From Ignavibacteriota bacterium (GTDB lineage: Bacteria > Bacteroidota > Ignavibacteria > Ignavibacteriales > Ignavibacteriaceae): 64,000 bases of DNA. Below are positions 53,277 to 62,759 of this stretch, piece by piece. The notes under the pieces were generated by a model. The model had not been told where the DNA came from. It saw only the letters and a program-made list of their open reading frames with translations, and made no database searches. The stretch is from contig CP053446.1 of NCBI GenBank assembly GCA_013285405.1, positions 2,589,001-2,653,000 on the forward strand. The letters run 5' to 3'. Position 1 is the first letter of the stretch, and every line of letters starts with the position of its first letter. Both the position numbers and the translations under genes were made by a program.

Positions 53277-54548
53277 ATGATCAGTTTCAGCTTCAAATAC
53301 ATTCTGCTAATCATATTATTTGTAAATAATAATGGTATTACACAAACCCTTTGGCAGAAATATCCTCAAAATCCTGTGCTTGGAAATGGAGCACAAGGTT
53401 TTTGGGATGATAGTGGTGTTTATGCCCCTTCAGTCGTTTTTGTTAACACAGTTTATAAAATGTTTTATGCAGGTTACAATGGTTTCAACTATCAAGTAGG
53501 TCTGGCTACTTCCACAGATAAGTTAAATTGGACCAGACATTTTTCTCTCCCGGTTCTTGAATATGGATCACCCGGAAGTTGGGATGCACGTTATGTAACT
53601 CAACCATCTGTATTGTTTATTAATGGCATCTATAAAATGTGGTATACAGGTTCTGCAGCTGATTTGCTTCCATTTTTCAAGATAGGTTATGCTATTTCTT
53701 CAAACGGAACTAACTGGGATAAATACGACTTCAATCCTGTTCTTTCGGCAAGCACTATTGGTAACTGGGACCCCGAAGGAATATCGAGTCCCTCCGTTAT
53801 TTATAAAGATGGAATATATTATATGTGGTTCACTGGTCATAAAAATATCAGTTCAGCCATCGGTCTAGCAACATCTTCAAATGGAATAAATTGGGACTGG
53901 TACCAGGGAAATCCTGTACTGGAAGGCGATATTAATTCGTGGGATAAAAATGTTGCAAATTGCGAAGTACTCGAAATCGGTGGAAATTTTTTAATGTGGT
54001 TTTCCGGAAAAGATGGCAGCACTTCCAGGATTGGATTTGCAAATTCTGAAGACGGTGTTAACTGGGAAAAGTATCAAGGTAATCCAGTACTCGAAAATGG
54101 TCCGGGTTTCTGGGAACAGTTTTCAGTCGATGAGCCTGATATACTTTATATTGAAGGAGAATACTTGTATATGTGGTATTCAGGATTTGATAATCCGAAT
54201 CATTCGCAGATTGGTTTTGCAAATCAACTTACAATTGGTGTTGAACAGGAAGGATTTCTATTAAATGAGTTTAATTTATTTCAGAACTATCCCAATCCTT
54301 TCAATCCAAATACAGTAATCAGTTATCAGTTACCAGTGATCAGTAATGTTACATTAAAAGTTTATGATCTTCTTGGAAGAGAAATTGTAACTCTTGTTAA
54401 CGAAGAAAAACCTGCGGGCACTTACGAAGTTGAGTTCAACAGTCATTCCGGCTTGTCCGGAATCAGAGATTTGCCAAGCGGAATATATTTCTATCAATTA
54501 AAGACTGGAAATTATATCGAAACTAAAAAAATGTTGATGATTAAATGA
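53277..54548 (+). CDS. Secreted five-bladed-propeller (glycosidase-like) protein with sorting domain
   Basis: The 423-residue protein uses the ATG at 53277, directly after the previous stop. Upstream in-frame codons lie inside the preceding gene. After a signal peptide (NNNGITQ near residue 22) it has repeats of W-x-Y-NPVL and YKMWYTG/MWFTG type, as in GH43, GH32 and GH130-like five-bladed propellers. Ordered catalytic acidic residues could not be assigned, so glycoside binding or hydrolysis is only suggested. The sorting domain at the C-terminus contains the SHSGLSGIR palindrome insert (54445-54463). Confidence 0.75.
   Translation: MISFSFKYILLIILFVNNNGITQTLWQKYPQNPVLGNGAQGFWDDSGVYAPSVVFVNTVYKMFYAGYNGFNYQVGLATSTDKLNWTRHFSLPVLEYGSPGSWDARYVTQPSVLFINGIYKMWYTGSAADLLPFFKIGYAISSNGTNWDKYDFNPVLSASTIGNWDPEGISSPSVIYKDGIYYMWFTGHKNISSAIGLATSSNGINWDWYQGNPVLEGDINSWDKNVANCEVLEIGGNFLMWFSGKDGSTSRIGFANSEDGVNWEKYQGNPVLENGPGFWEQFSVDEPDILYIEGEYLYMWYSGFDNPNHSQIGFANQLTIGVEQEGFLLNEFNLFQNYPNPFNPNTVISYQLPVISNVTLKVYDLLGREIVTLVNEEKPAGTYEVEFNSHSGLSGIRDLPSGIYFYQLKTGNYIETKKMLMIK
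54445..54463. repeat. In-frame palindrome, SHSGLSGIR type, second copy
   Basis: The same 19 bases, ATTCCGGCTTGTCCGGAAT, at the same position of the sorting domain as in paralogue 3. Confidence 0.7.
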
Positions 54549-54608
54549 TGAAATCATTTTATCAGAAATCACGACCATTTCGGGAATTCTCTTAAAATAG
54601 GAAATGTT

Positions 54609-56435
54609 ATGAAAAATATTTTACTCTTATATTTAATTTATTTTTCGGTTGCTTACTCACAATACATTCCAACTTATGTCGAATCGTCAAGTGGATTGAA
54701 TAATCCATTTCTTGAGGGTGGAAGAACAGAAGTCGAACTTGCCGATATGAACAACGATGGCAATCTGGATATAATTTCTGTTGGTGATCACGGTTCGCCA
54801 TATATTAATACTGCCGAACACGGAGTGATGATCTGGTTTGGAAATGGATCAGGTACCAACTGGTCGGTTGTTCAGATTGGAAATTTCGGATATGGCGGAG
54901 TTGCAATCGGCGATGTCAACAACGATGGAAAACTCGATGTTGGCTATGGAATTCATCATAATTATTCTGGTGAAGATCTTGGTGATCAGATACTCGAAGT
55001 TGCACTCGGAAATGGATTCGGAACAGACTGGACTGCCTGGGATAATGGACTTGCAACTAACGGAGAAAGCTGGGGAATGTTCTGTACTGATTTTGCTGAT
55101 GTTGACTGCGATGGTGATCTTGATATCGGTTCAAATGCATTCGGTTGTTGTGCTGGTGTTCATATTTATTTGAATAACGCAAATGGAAGTTGGACTCAGT
55201 CATTTGGATTCACAGGTGGAAATTCTTCTATGGATTTTGTTTTTGGTGATGTTAATAACGATGGTTATCCTGATTTCGCAACTTCTCATCAGAATGGTAC
55301 TGTTTACATCAATGATCATACAGGAAATTTTACAGTGGCACGTGCTGGTTACAGCGATGGACCTGATCTTGGTGATATTGATAACGATGGAACCGATGAA
55401 CTTTCAATCGTAAATAATAACGGTGGTGTTGAAGTATGGAAATGGAGCGAAGGAAATAACTGGACTTCAATATCTAATGGGTTGCCTGTTTCAGGTGGAT
55501 ATGAAGCAACTCAGATTTATGATATGAATTCAGATGGTTTTGGTGAAGTTGCAGCTTTTGGAACCGGATTAATAACAATATGGCTTGGTGATGGTACAGG
55601 CAGCTGGATACAGGCTGCACAATTTAATTTACCATCACCTGGATATTTTAAAGCATTCAGAATTGACGGCGATGCTGATCATAATGGTTATGCTGATATT
55701 GTTCTGGTTGATGAAGAGGGAACCTGGATTAATTATCAAAATCATCTTCGGTTTTTCAAAGAGAGTTCACCCGCTGACAGTATCACAATCAGACCTGTTT
55801 ATCCTTTCACAAATAAAAAAATAAATGTTCAAAGTGTTCAGACAATAAAATGGATTAGCGAAGTTCCATCTGGAGTTTCATCTCTCGTAAAACTTGAATT
55901 ATCAACAAATGATATAAATGGTCCCTGGAATACTATTGCCGTCGATCTTCCAAACAATGGTCACTATCAGTGGATCATTCCGGAATCAGCAGCATCAACT
56001 GATACTTGCAGGATCCGATATACAGTTTATACCAGCACTGATACTATTTCCTCAATCAATCCTGAAGGATTTTTCATTATTGGTCAACTAGTAATATCAG
56101 ACGAACAAAATAAAATTCCGGAAGAATTTATTCTTTATCAAAATTATCCTAATCCGTTTAATCCAAGTACAGTAATCAGTTATCAGTTGCCAGTAGCCAG
56201 TATTGTAACATTAAAAGTTTATGATATACTTGGTAATGAAATTGCAACTTTGGTAAACGGAGAAAAACCCGCCGGCAATTATGAAGTTGAATTTAACAGT
56301 CATTCCGGCTTGTCCGGAATCAGAGATTTACCAAGCGGAATTTATTTCTATCAGTTATTAGTCTCGGCTGGCCGAAGCCCAGACGGAAAAGCTGGCTCAT
56401 TTGTTCAAACTAAAAAAATGGTTCTCATGAGATAA
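54609..56435 (+). CDS. Secreted FG-GAP/VCBS repeat protein with sorting domain
   Basis: The 608-residue protein has a signal peptide (SVAYSQ near residue 17) and a chain of calcium-binding FG-GAP/VCBS-type repeats: DMNNDGNLDI, DVNNDGKLDV, DVDCDGDLDI, DVNNDGYPDF and DIDNDGTDEL. The Asp-rich loops bind Ca2+ in an integrin-like propeller. An Ig-like domain follows (residues about 395-505), then the type IX sorting domain with both palindrome inserts (56302-56320 and 56368-56382). Surface adhesion or polymer binding is a fair guess. Confidence 0.85.
   Translation: MKNILLLYLIYFSVAYSQYIPTYVESSSGLNNPFLEGGRTEVELADMNNDGNLDIISVGDHGSPYINTAEHGVMIWFGNGSGTNWSVVQIGNFGYGGVAIGDVNNDGKLDVGYGIHHNYSGEDLGDQILEVALGNGFGTDWTAWDNGLATNGESWGMFCTDFADVDCDGDLDIGSNAFGCCAGVHIYLNNANGSWTQSFGFTGGNSSMDFVFGDVNNDGYPDFATSHQNGTVYINDHTGNFTVARAGYSDGPDLGDIDNDGTDELSIVNNNGGVEVWKWSEGNNWTSISNGLPVSGGYEATQIYDMNSDGFGEVAAFGTGLITIWLGDGTGSWIQAAQFNLPSPGYFKAFRIDGDADHNGYADIVLVDEEGTWINYQNHLRFFKESSPADSITIRPVYPFTNKKINVQSVQTIKWISEVPSGVSSLVKLELSTNDINGPWNTIAVDLPNNGHYQWIIPESAASTDTCRIRYTVYTSTDTISSINPEGFFIIGQLVISDEQNKIPEEFILYQNYPNPFNPSTVISYQLPVASIVTLKVYDILGNEIATLVNGEKPAGNYEVEFNSHSGLSGIRDLPSGIYFYQLLVSAGRSPDGKAGSFVQTKKMVLMR
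56302..56320. repeat. In-frame palindrome, SHSGLSGIR type, third copy
   Basis: ATTCCGGCTTGTCCGGAAT again, at the homologous position of the VCBS protein's sorting domain. Confidence 0.7.
56368..56382. repeat. In-frame palindrome, SAGRSPDG type, second copy
   Basis: CTGGCCGAAGCCCAG differs by one base from the 53208 copy and codes for the same LVSAGRSPDG insert. Confidence 0.65.
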
Positions 56436-56551
56436 ATTTCTTAATAAAAAAGGTTGGTACTTCCGAAATTATTTTTTAGTTTAGCTTTCAAGTTCATTTT
56501 TTTGAAGCACAAATCATTTCTTATTTATAAACTAATCACAGGTGGTTAATT

Positions 56552-58969
56552 ATGAAAAAAACTATACTGTCATTTAACTTTGCGCTAGTTCTGGTTTTTT
56601 CATTCCTTTTTTCAGGAAATATTTTCTCCCAGACAGCACCACTCAAATATTTCATTCAATCCTATCAGTTCGAATCTCAAAGCTACGATGGCAATGGAAC
56701 AATTGGTTCTGATTTTTCAGAGATTTTAATTGGTGAAATTGAACTGCATAACATTCCCTGGTTAAGATTGCATTTTTCTGACCTGAACCTGGGCAACGAG
56801 AGTTACTTAATAATAAGATCGCTTTTTGATGATCAATGGCAAAAGCTTGACGCTGTCTCGATAAAACAGTGGTATAATTACAGTGCATACTTTAACGGTG
56901 ATGTTGTTGAAATAAAATTATTCCTTTCACAAACAGACCGTAATGTTTTTATAAAAATAGATGAAGTTGTTGTCGGTGAATGGTCTGATGGAAACAATAC
57001 CGAATCACAATGTGGACCTACTGATGACAGAATTTCATCCAACCAGCCTGCGACTGCAAGATTGTTAAGTATTGGATGCACAGCCTGGATAATTCCAAAT
57101 GGAAAATTTGGTACTGCAGGTCATTGCCTTGATGGAAGTGGTGCAGACGTTGTTGAATTTAACGTACCTCCTTCATTACCAAATGGAACATTGCAGCATC
57201 CCGGACCTCAGGATCAGTATTCTGTTAATGTTGCGACTAAAATTTTCAGCAACAGCGGTATCGGAAATGATTGGGGAGTTTTTGAAGTATATCCGAACTC
57301 AGTTACCGGTTTAATGCCCAAACAAGCTCAAAATGCTTATTGGCCTTTGGTTCAGGATTTGGGTCCCGATTCAATCAGGATTACTGGTTATGGAGTTGAT
57401 GATGGCACTGCAAACCAGACTCAACAAACTCACATTGGTCCAAATGCAGGATCAAGTGGAACGACGATGAGATATGTTACAGATACTGAAGGTGGAAATT
57501 CCGGCAGCCCTGTTATTGATGGTTTAACTAATGTGGCAGTTGGAGTTCATACGCACGGTGGCTGCTCGAGCAGTGGCGGAAATAATAATGGAACAAGTTT
57601 GTTTAATTCAGCTTTCTGGGCAGCAGTTGATCAAGGTTCCGGAGGTTGTCCTGTAGAATTGCCATCTAATCCAAATCCTGCAAATGGAGCAAACGGTATT
57701 CCACTTAATCTTGCTCAATTGACCTGGTCAAACGGTGCTGGTGCTGTTACTAATGAACTCTATTTTGGTACTAACCCATCTTCTTTAACTCTTGTGCAGA
57801 GTGGTTCTCTGGCAACAAGTTGGACAATTACAGGTGTGACATTTACTTATGGAACAAATTACTATTGGAGGGTGATTGAAGTAGGTGATACTTGTTCAAC
57901 AAATGGTCCGGTATGGAGTTTTAAAACCGTTCAAGATCCTAACTTAGTGCAGTGGTGTGATGCATTTACAAATTTAAGCAACTGGACAATTGTTGGCCCG
58001 CTTGGTACAGCAAACTGGACTGCAAACAGCTCAAGTTCTGCCGGAGGGACACCCCCGGAATTAAGATTGAGCTGGTCTCCATCATTTACCGGTGTTTCGA
58101 AGATAAGATCAACTGTTATTCCTTTACCAGCTAATCAGTTCATGACTTATTCATTTAACTACTTTTTTGATTGGTATGCAGATCCAAGTGGAGTAGTTAC
58201 CGTTGGTGTTACTTATGATGGTGGTGCAACAAGTACAATACTTTATAACCAGCCTGATGCAACAGGTAATGTTGGACCAACTGTAATGACTGGTAATTTC
58301 ACAACACCTGTTACAGGATCAGCAAATACACAAATTGAAATCACTTATAACGGATACTCATTTAATTATGATTATGTTTATTGGGATAATTTGTGCCTTG
58401 AATATATCACTCCGGTTGAATTATCTGCATTTACTGCTTCACCCAATGGTACTGATGTAGAGTTGAGATGGACGACTGCAACTGAAACAAACAATAAAGG
58501 ATTTGATATCGAGAGAATGATTTCTTCCGATGTTTTCGAGGTAGTAGGTTTTGTTCCCGGTTTTGGCACAACAACAGAACCAAAAACATATTCCTATACT
58601 GATTCCAAGCTCAGTTCGGGAAAATATTCCTATAGATTGAAACAAATTGATTACGACGGTTCATTCAGTTATTCTAATGTGCTAGAAACTGAAGTAATTA
58701 CACCAAGCACGTTTAGTCTGGAGCAGAACTATCCGAATCCATTCAATCCAAGTACAAAGATTAAATTCTCAATACCTGCTGAGTCTAATGTTCTCCTGAA
58801 TGTTTTCAATACTTTAGGACAGGAAGTAGCTCAGATATTGAATGGCAGATTAAAAGAAGGATTTCACGAAGTTGAATTTGAGGCTGGTAATTTAACATCG
58901 GGAATTTATTTCTACCGGTTGGAAGCTGATAAATTTGTCGATGTGAAGAAGATGATAATAATCAAATAG
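56552..58969 (+). CDS. Secreted trypsin-like serine protease with sorting domain
   Basis: The 805-residue protein has a signal peptide (NIFSQ near residue 27), an N-terminal domain of unknown type, and a peptidase S1 domain. The triad is visible: His191 in GTAGHCLDG, Asp240 in GNDWGVFEVY and Ser317 in GGNSGSP. A fibronectin-type segment (about residues 370-465) and a jelly-roll-like domain follow, then VELSAFTAS, common before sorting domains, and the C-terminal sorting domain (NYPNPFNPST to KKMIIIK). The sorting domain is free of palindrome inserts. The protease is likely to be exported and surface-bound or released. Confidence 0.88.
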   Translation: MKKTILSFNFALVLVFSFLFSGNIFSQTAPLKYFIQSYQFESQSYDGNGTIGSDFSEILIGEIELHNIPWLRLHFSDLNLGNESYLIIRSLFDDQWQKLDAVSIKQWYNYSAYFNGDVVEIKLFLSQTDRNVFIKIDEVVVGEWSDGNNTESQCGPTDDRISSNQPATARLLSIGCTAWIIPNGKFGTAGHCLDGSGADVVEFNVPPSLPNGTLQHPGPQDQYSVNVATKIFSNSGIGNDWGVFEVYPNSVTGLMPKQAQNAYWPLVQDLGPDSIRITGYGVDDGTANQTQQTHIGPNAGSSGTTMRYVTDTEGGNSGSPVIDGLTNVAVGVHTHGGCSSSGGNNNGTSLFNSAFWAAVDQGSGGCPVELPSNPNPANGANGIPLNLAQLTWSNGAGAVTNELYFGTNPSSLTLVQSGSLATSWTITGVTFTYGTNYYWRVIEVGDTCSTNGPVWSFKTVQDPNLVQWCDAFTNLSNWTIVGPLGTANWTANSSSSAGGTPPELRLSWSPSFTGVSKIRSTVIPLPANQFMTYSFNYFFDWYADPSGVVTVGVTYDGGATSTILYNQPDATGNVGPTVMTGNFTTPVTGSANTQIEITYNGYSFNYDYVYWDNLCLEYITPVELSAFTASPNGTDVELRWTTATETNNKGFDIERMISSDVFEVVGFVPGFGTTTEPKTYSYTDSKLSSGKYSYRLKQIDYDGSFSYSNVLETEVITPSTFSLEQNYPNPFNPSTKIKFSIPAESNVLLNVFNTLGQEVAQILNGRLKEGFHEVEFEAGNLTSGIYFYRLEADKFVDVKKMIIIK

Positions 58970-58988
58970 TATTTGATAAATTCCAGTA

Positions 58989-59019
58989 ACCCCTCCCAAA
59001 AAGAGGGGTTTTTATTTTA
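58989..59019 (+). terminator. Rho-independent terminator after the protease gene
   Basis: ACCCCTC and GAGGGGT form a perfect 7-bp stem around a 7-base loop, followed by TTTTATTTTAA. It lies 19 bases after the stop codon and ends the run of secreted-protein genes. Confidence 0.85.
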
Positions 59020-59120
59020 AATGTGATTGTTCGAAAAAAATATTAATTCAGGATTAATCCAGACTAATTTTTCTATTTGAGTGTGATTAGGAGATTTAAC
59101 TGAAATGGTGATTACTTCAA

Positions 59121-59756
59121 TCAGTTCTTTATCGCACTGATAGTAAACTTTCTGACTTCATTATCAGGCAAGTCACTGAAATTGTAAAGTATATACTTTT
59201 CTTCTTTCAGTTTTTCAAGTTCATACCATTTGTAGCGTATTTGTTTGAAACCGAGCAAACGGAGATCATTAGCAACGGTGTTGTGGAATTTTTCTAAAAG
59301 AGTGCGTTTAGTAAAACTGTCATGGGTGAATACAATAATTTTATTTCGTTCATCATTCAGAATTGTAATTTTGTAATCAAGACCTGCTAATCTGCTGCTA
59401 AGATATTCACCAAAATATTTTCTTATTTCGGGTAGGAATCTTAATTGATGTCTGATAGCTAAATCTTTTACATTCTCCTGCATTACCAGAACATCCTGAT
59501 CTTCTTCGCTTATCGCATCATACCTTGGAATAAAATCAAACCAATAGTTCAAATCGACAAGAGTGTTTCGTGCGCTTTCCCAGCTATTAATTACTTTGTC
59601 ATAATTATTTACTGCAGTATGAATCTCTTTCAACTCACGGAAGTATTCTGACTTTTTTGAGGGAGAGAAACTCGAAACCGTAACTCCAACTACTCCAAGA
59701 ATAACCATCGCCAGAGTAATTGATATGAAGATTCTATGTCGTTCGAAAAGGTCCAT
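59121..59756 (-). CDS. Unknown protein with one N-terminal membrane segment
   Basis: The 211-residue protein has a hydrophobic helix at residues 9-28 and a charged, mainly helical and beta-mixed soluble part (for example KITILNDERNKIIVFTHDSF) that would face the periplasm. No known motif was recognised. It is in the same direction as lysC-lysA but separated from lysA by 284 bases, so it may have its own promoter. Confidence 0.6.
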   Translation of the reverse strand: MDLFERHRIFISITLAMVILGVVGVTVSSFSPSKKSEYFRELKEIHTAVNNYDKVINSWESARNTLVDLNYWFDFIPRYDAISEEDQDVLVMQENVKDLAIRHQLRFLPEIRKYFGEYLSSRLAGLDYKITILNDERNKIIVFTHDSFTKRTLLEKFHNTVANDLRLLGFKQIRYKWYELEKLKEEKYILYNFSDLPDNEVRKFTISAIKN

Positions 59757-60040
59757 TAAATATTTTTTTTGTAAATGTCGTCAATTATTTCGGATTTATT
59801 CACCATTTATGCCAACCTGCTGCTAAAGTAATTATTAAAAATTAGAGCAAATACTTTCATTCATTTGTAATATTTACGAAAAACAAAGTTTAAGCGGTTA
59901 ATAGTGACTGATTTTAACCGACAATTAATTCGGATGGCGACAATTTGAACAAACGAATTCTTTAAGTTTGAAAAATGATTTTAGTCTGATTAAATCAGAT
60001 ATTAGTAAGTCAGTGAAGATTGCTTCACAGTAAAATGAAT
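59757..60040. other. Intergenic region after lysA
   Basis: The gap holds two small inverted repeats: GTGAAG-ATTG-CTTCAC (60013-60028) and CTGATT-A-AATCAG (near 59977-59989). The latter contains the half-sites ATCAGAT and TCTGAT in a different spacing from the Rrf2 operators. Either may belong to the lysA 3' end. No gene was seen. Confidence 0.4.
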
Positions 60041-61195
60041 TCAGATTCGGTCTGAAAAATAAGATTGAATCTTATCCCGAAGATTATATTCTGATGACAT
60101 CACTTCACCATAAGCACCTGTTGATCTGATTGCGATCAGATTTCCGCGTTCAGTTTCAGGAAGAAAAAAATATTTAGCAAAAGTATCAGATGATTCACAG
60201 ATTGGTCCAACCACATCGTATCTTTTTGCTTTTCCATTTGAAGTGAGATTTTCAATTTTATGATATGATTGATAGAGTGCTGGTCTGATTAATTCTGTCA
60301 TACCGGCATCAAGAATTATAAAGTTTGTGTTGATACCTTCCTTTACATAAAGAACTTTTGAAATCAGCGAGCCGCATTGTCCAACAATTGCTCTTCCGAT
60401 TTCAAAATGAACTTGCTGATCCGGGAATCTTACCAAAAATTTTTCAAAGACCTCGAAATAGGATTTAAAATCCGGAATTGGTTCTGAGTCAGGACTTTCA
60501 TAATTGATTCCAAGACCGCCACCTGCATTTAAATACTCAAAGCGAAAGTTACGATCTGAAAACCACTTTTGTATTTCATTGATTCTTAAACACAATCCTT
60601 TGTAAACATCAAGATCTGTAACCTGTGATCCAATGTGGAAGTGCAATCCAATCAGCTTGATATTCATCAATGAAGAAATTAAATCAAGTACCTGAGATAG
60701 TTCCCATATATTTATTCCAAATTTATTTTCTTCGAGACCTGTGGTTATATAATGATGAGTATTTGCATTAATATTAGGATTAATTCGTAAAGCAACATTT
60801 GCAATTTTGTTCAACGAAATAGCTATTGAATTAATCACTTCAAGTTCCTGTTTCGATTCAACATTGAAACATAAAATATCATTTGTAAGTCCGGTTAGAA
60901 TTTCTTTATCAGATTTGCCAACGCCTGCAAATACTAATTCGCTACTCTTAAAACCAGTTGAAACAGCTTTAGTAATTTCATTCCCGCTTACGCAATCTGC
61001 ACCTAAACCAGCATTACTAATTATTTGTAAAATCCTGTCATTTGAATTTGCTTTGAGTGCATAATGTAATTTGTAATTTTTTTTTGATGATTCTTGAACT
61101 ATCTCATCCAGAGTTTTTTGCAAAAGTTTAATATCGTAGTAATAAAACGGAGTTTCGATCTGACTAAACTTTGATATAATTTCTTTGGTTAACAT
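60041..61195 (-). CDS. lysA: Diaminopimelate decarboxylase
   Basis: The 384-residue fold-type III PLP enzyme has the PLP Lys in HYALKANSN near residue 48, HFHIGSQ near residue 185, NAGGGLGI near residue 223 and CESSDTFAK near residue 325, the last holding the active-site Cys. It decarboxylates meso-diaminopimelate to lysine, the final step of the pathway. It is shorter than many LysA proteins (about 420) but complete. The gene follows lysC with 2 bases between stop and start, so the two are co-transcribed. Confidence 0.92.
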   Translation of the reverse strand: MLTKEIISKFSQIETPFYYYDIKLLQKTLDEIVQESSKKNYKLHYALKANSNDRILQIISNAGLGADCVSGNEITKAVSTGFKSSELVFAGVGKSDKEILTGLTNDILCFNVESKQELEVINSIAISLNKIANVALRINPNINANTHHYITTGLEENKFGINIWELSQVLDLISSLMNIKLIGLHFHIGSQVTDLDVYKGLCLRINEIQKWFSDRNFRFEYLNAGGGLGINYESPDSEPIPDFKSYFEVFEKFLVRFPDQQVHFEIGRAIVGQCGSLISKVLYVKEGINTNFIILDAGMTELIRPALYQSYHKIENLTSNGKAKRYDVVGPICESSDTFAKYFFLPETERGNLIAIRSTGAYGEVMSSEYNLRDKIQSYFSDRI

Positions 61196-61197
61196 TA

Positions 61198-62523
61198 TTA
61201 CTCGTCCGGTTCAGATGGAAAAATACAATTAAGTGAGTTGAGCGCAGCCTTCTTATCACTGGCACCAACTAAAATTGAAATGCTGTGTCTGCTGCCGCCA
61301 TAAGAAATCATCCGAAGATTATAATGTTTTAAAGCTCCAAGCACTTGATTGATGATTCCTTTCTGGTCGATTAAATTTTCTCCAACAACGCAAATAATTG
61401 TCTGATCAGAATCAACTTCAACAGCTCCATAATATTTAAGTTCTTCAACAATTTCAGAAAGATAAGTTGTGTCATCAATAGTAACCGATACCGCAACTTC
61501 GGAAGTAGTTATCATATCTATTGGAGTTTTAAAACGTTCGAATACTTCGAAAACTTTTCTTAAAAATCCATACGCAAGAAGCATTCTTCCTGATTTTATT
61601 TTGATTGCCGTAATTCCATCTTTAGCTGCGATTGCTTTAATACCTTTACCATTTGCTTCTGCTGAAATTAAAGTTCCCGGGTCTTCAGGTTTCATTGTAT
61701 TCTTTAATCTAACAGGAATGTTAGCGAGTTTTGCCGGAAGTACGCTTGATGGATGCAAAATCTTTGCACCAAAATACGCAAGCTCTGCGGCTTCATCAAA
61801 AGAAAGTTGCTCGATGGAATGAGTTTTCTCAACATATCTCGGATCGTTGTTGTGAAAGCCGCTGATGTCTGTCCATATTTGTATTTCTCCGGAATTAATT
61901 GCAGCACCGATTAGCGAAGCGCTGTAATCACTTCCACCACGTTTCAAGTTATCAATCTCACCATACAAATTTCTGCAGATGTAACCCTGAGTGATGAATA
62001 AAGTTTTCCCCGGATATTTATCCAATTCTCTATATAAATTTTCTTTGATATAGTAAGTATCAGGTTCGCCGTTCGTGTCAATCCTCATAAAATTTAATGC
62101 AGGAAGAAGGACTGAGTCAATTTTCTGTTCCTGTAAATAAAGATGAAATAACGCGGTTGAAATTAATTCTCCCTGAGCGAGTATTGCTCTTTCTTCATGA
62201 ATTGTGAAAAGATCTTGTGTGAAAGACTTTATATAATCTAAGTGTGAATCAATAAGTGTTGTTGCGTCTTTACTAATTAACGGATTAACATATAATTCGG
62301 CAATGACCTGCTTGTATTTTTTTTCAAACTGATTAATGAATTGATTGGCTTTTGAATTCTTCTTTGTATAAAGTGCTTCTGCAATTTGAACGAGGGCATT
62401 AGTTGTCCCTGACATTGCGGATAGGACAACGATTTTCGATTCGCTGCTATTAATTAATCTTGCAACTTCTTTCATTCTTTCTGCCGAGCCAACCGAAGTG
62501 CCGCCGAATTTCAGAACTTTCAT
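61198..62523 (-). CDS. lysC: Aspartate kinase
   Basis: The 441-residue kinase starts with KFGGTSVGSAERM at residues 4-16, has LKRGGSDYSASLIGAAI near residue 193 and ends in two ACT domains (from about residue 300) that usually bind lysine or threonine. It phosphorylates aspartate in the first step toward lysine, threonine and methionine. It is monofunctional, with no homoserine dehydrogenase domain. Pairing with lysA suggests lysine control. TAAGGAG precedes the ATG by about 10 bases. Confidence 0.92.
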   Translation of the reverse strand: MKVLKFGGTSVGSAERMKEVARLINSSESKIVVLSAMSGTTNALVQIAEALYTKKNSKANQFINQFEKKYKQVIAELYVNPLISKDATTLIDSHLDYIKSFTQDLFTIHEERAILAQGELISTALFHLYLQEQKIDSVLLPALNFMRIDTNGEPDTYYIKENLYRELDKYPGKTLFITQGYICRNLYGEIDNLKRGGSDYSASLIGAAINSGEIQIWTDISGFHNNDPRYVEKTHSIEQLSFDEAAELAYFGAKILHPSSVLPAKLANIPVRLKNTMKPEDPGTLISAEANGKGIKAIAAKDGITAIKIKSGRMLLAYGFLRKVFEVFERFKTPIDMITTSEVAVSVTIDDTTYLSEIVEELKYYGAVEVDSDQTIICVVGENLIDQKGIINQVLGALKHYNLRMISYGGSRHSISILVGASDKKAALNSLNCIFPSEPDE

Positions 62524-62759
62524 TTATCCTGTTTACTCCTTAGTAAAATTTGAGGCAAATATAATGATTAAACTTAAATTAGTTACCTATTGCAAATTGA
62601 CTGTGGGAATGCGATAGGCACAAGTTAGTAAGTCGTTTTACTCAAATATTTCCCGTAAATTTAAACTGAAATTAATCAAGATTTGTAAAACCGGAGCTGA
62701 TATGAACCAAAAAAAAATAATTCCATAATTTTAAAGCAAAAATAATTAAGGGTATTTAT

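Noticed and set aside
59977-59989. CTGATT-A-AATCAG as a further Rrf2 operator
   Set aside because: The half-sites are in a different order and spacing from the three candidate operators, and it lies downstream of lysA rather than before a likely target.
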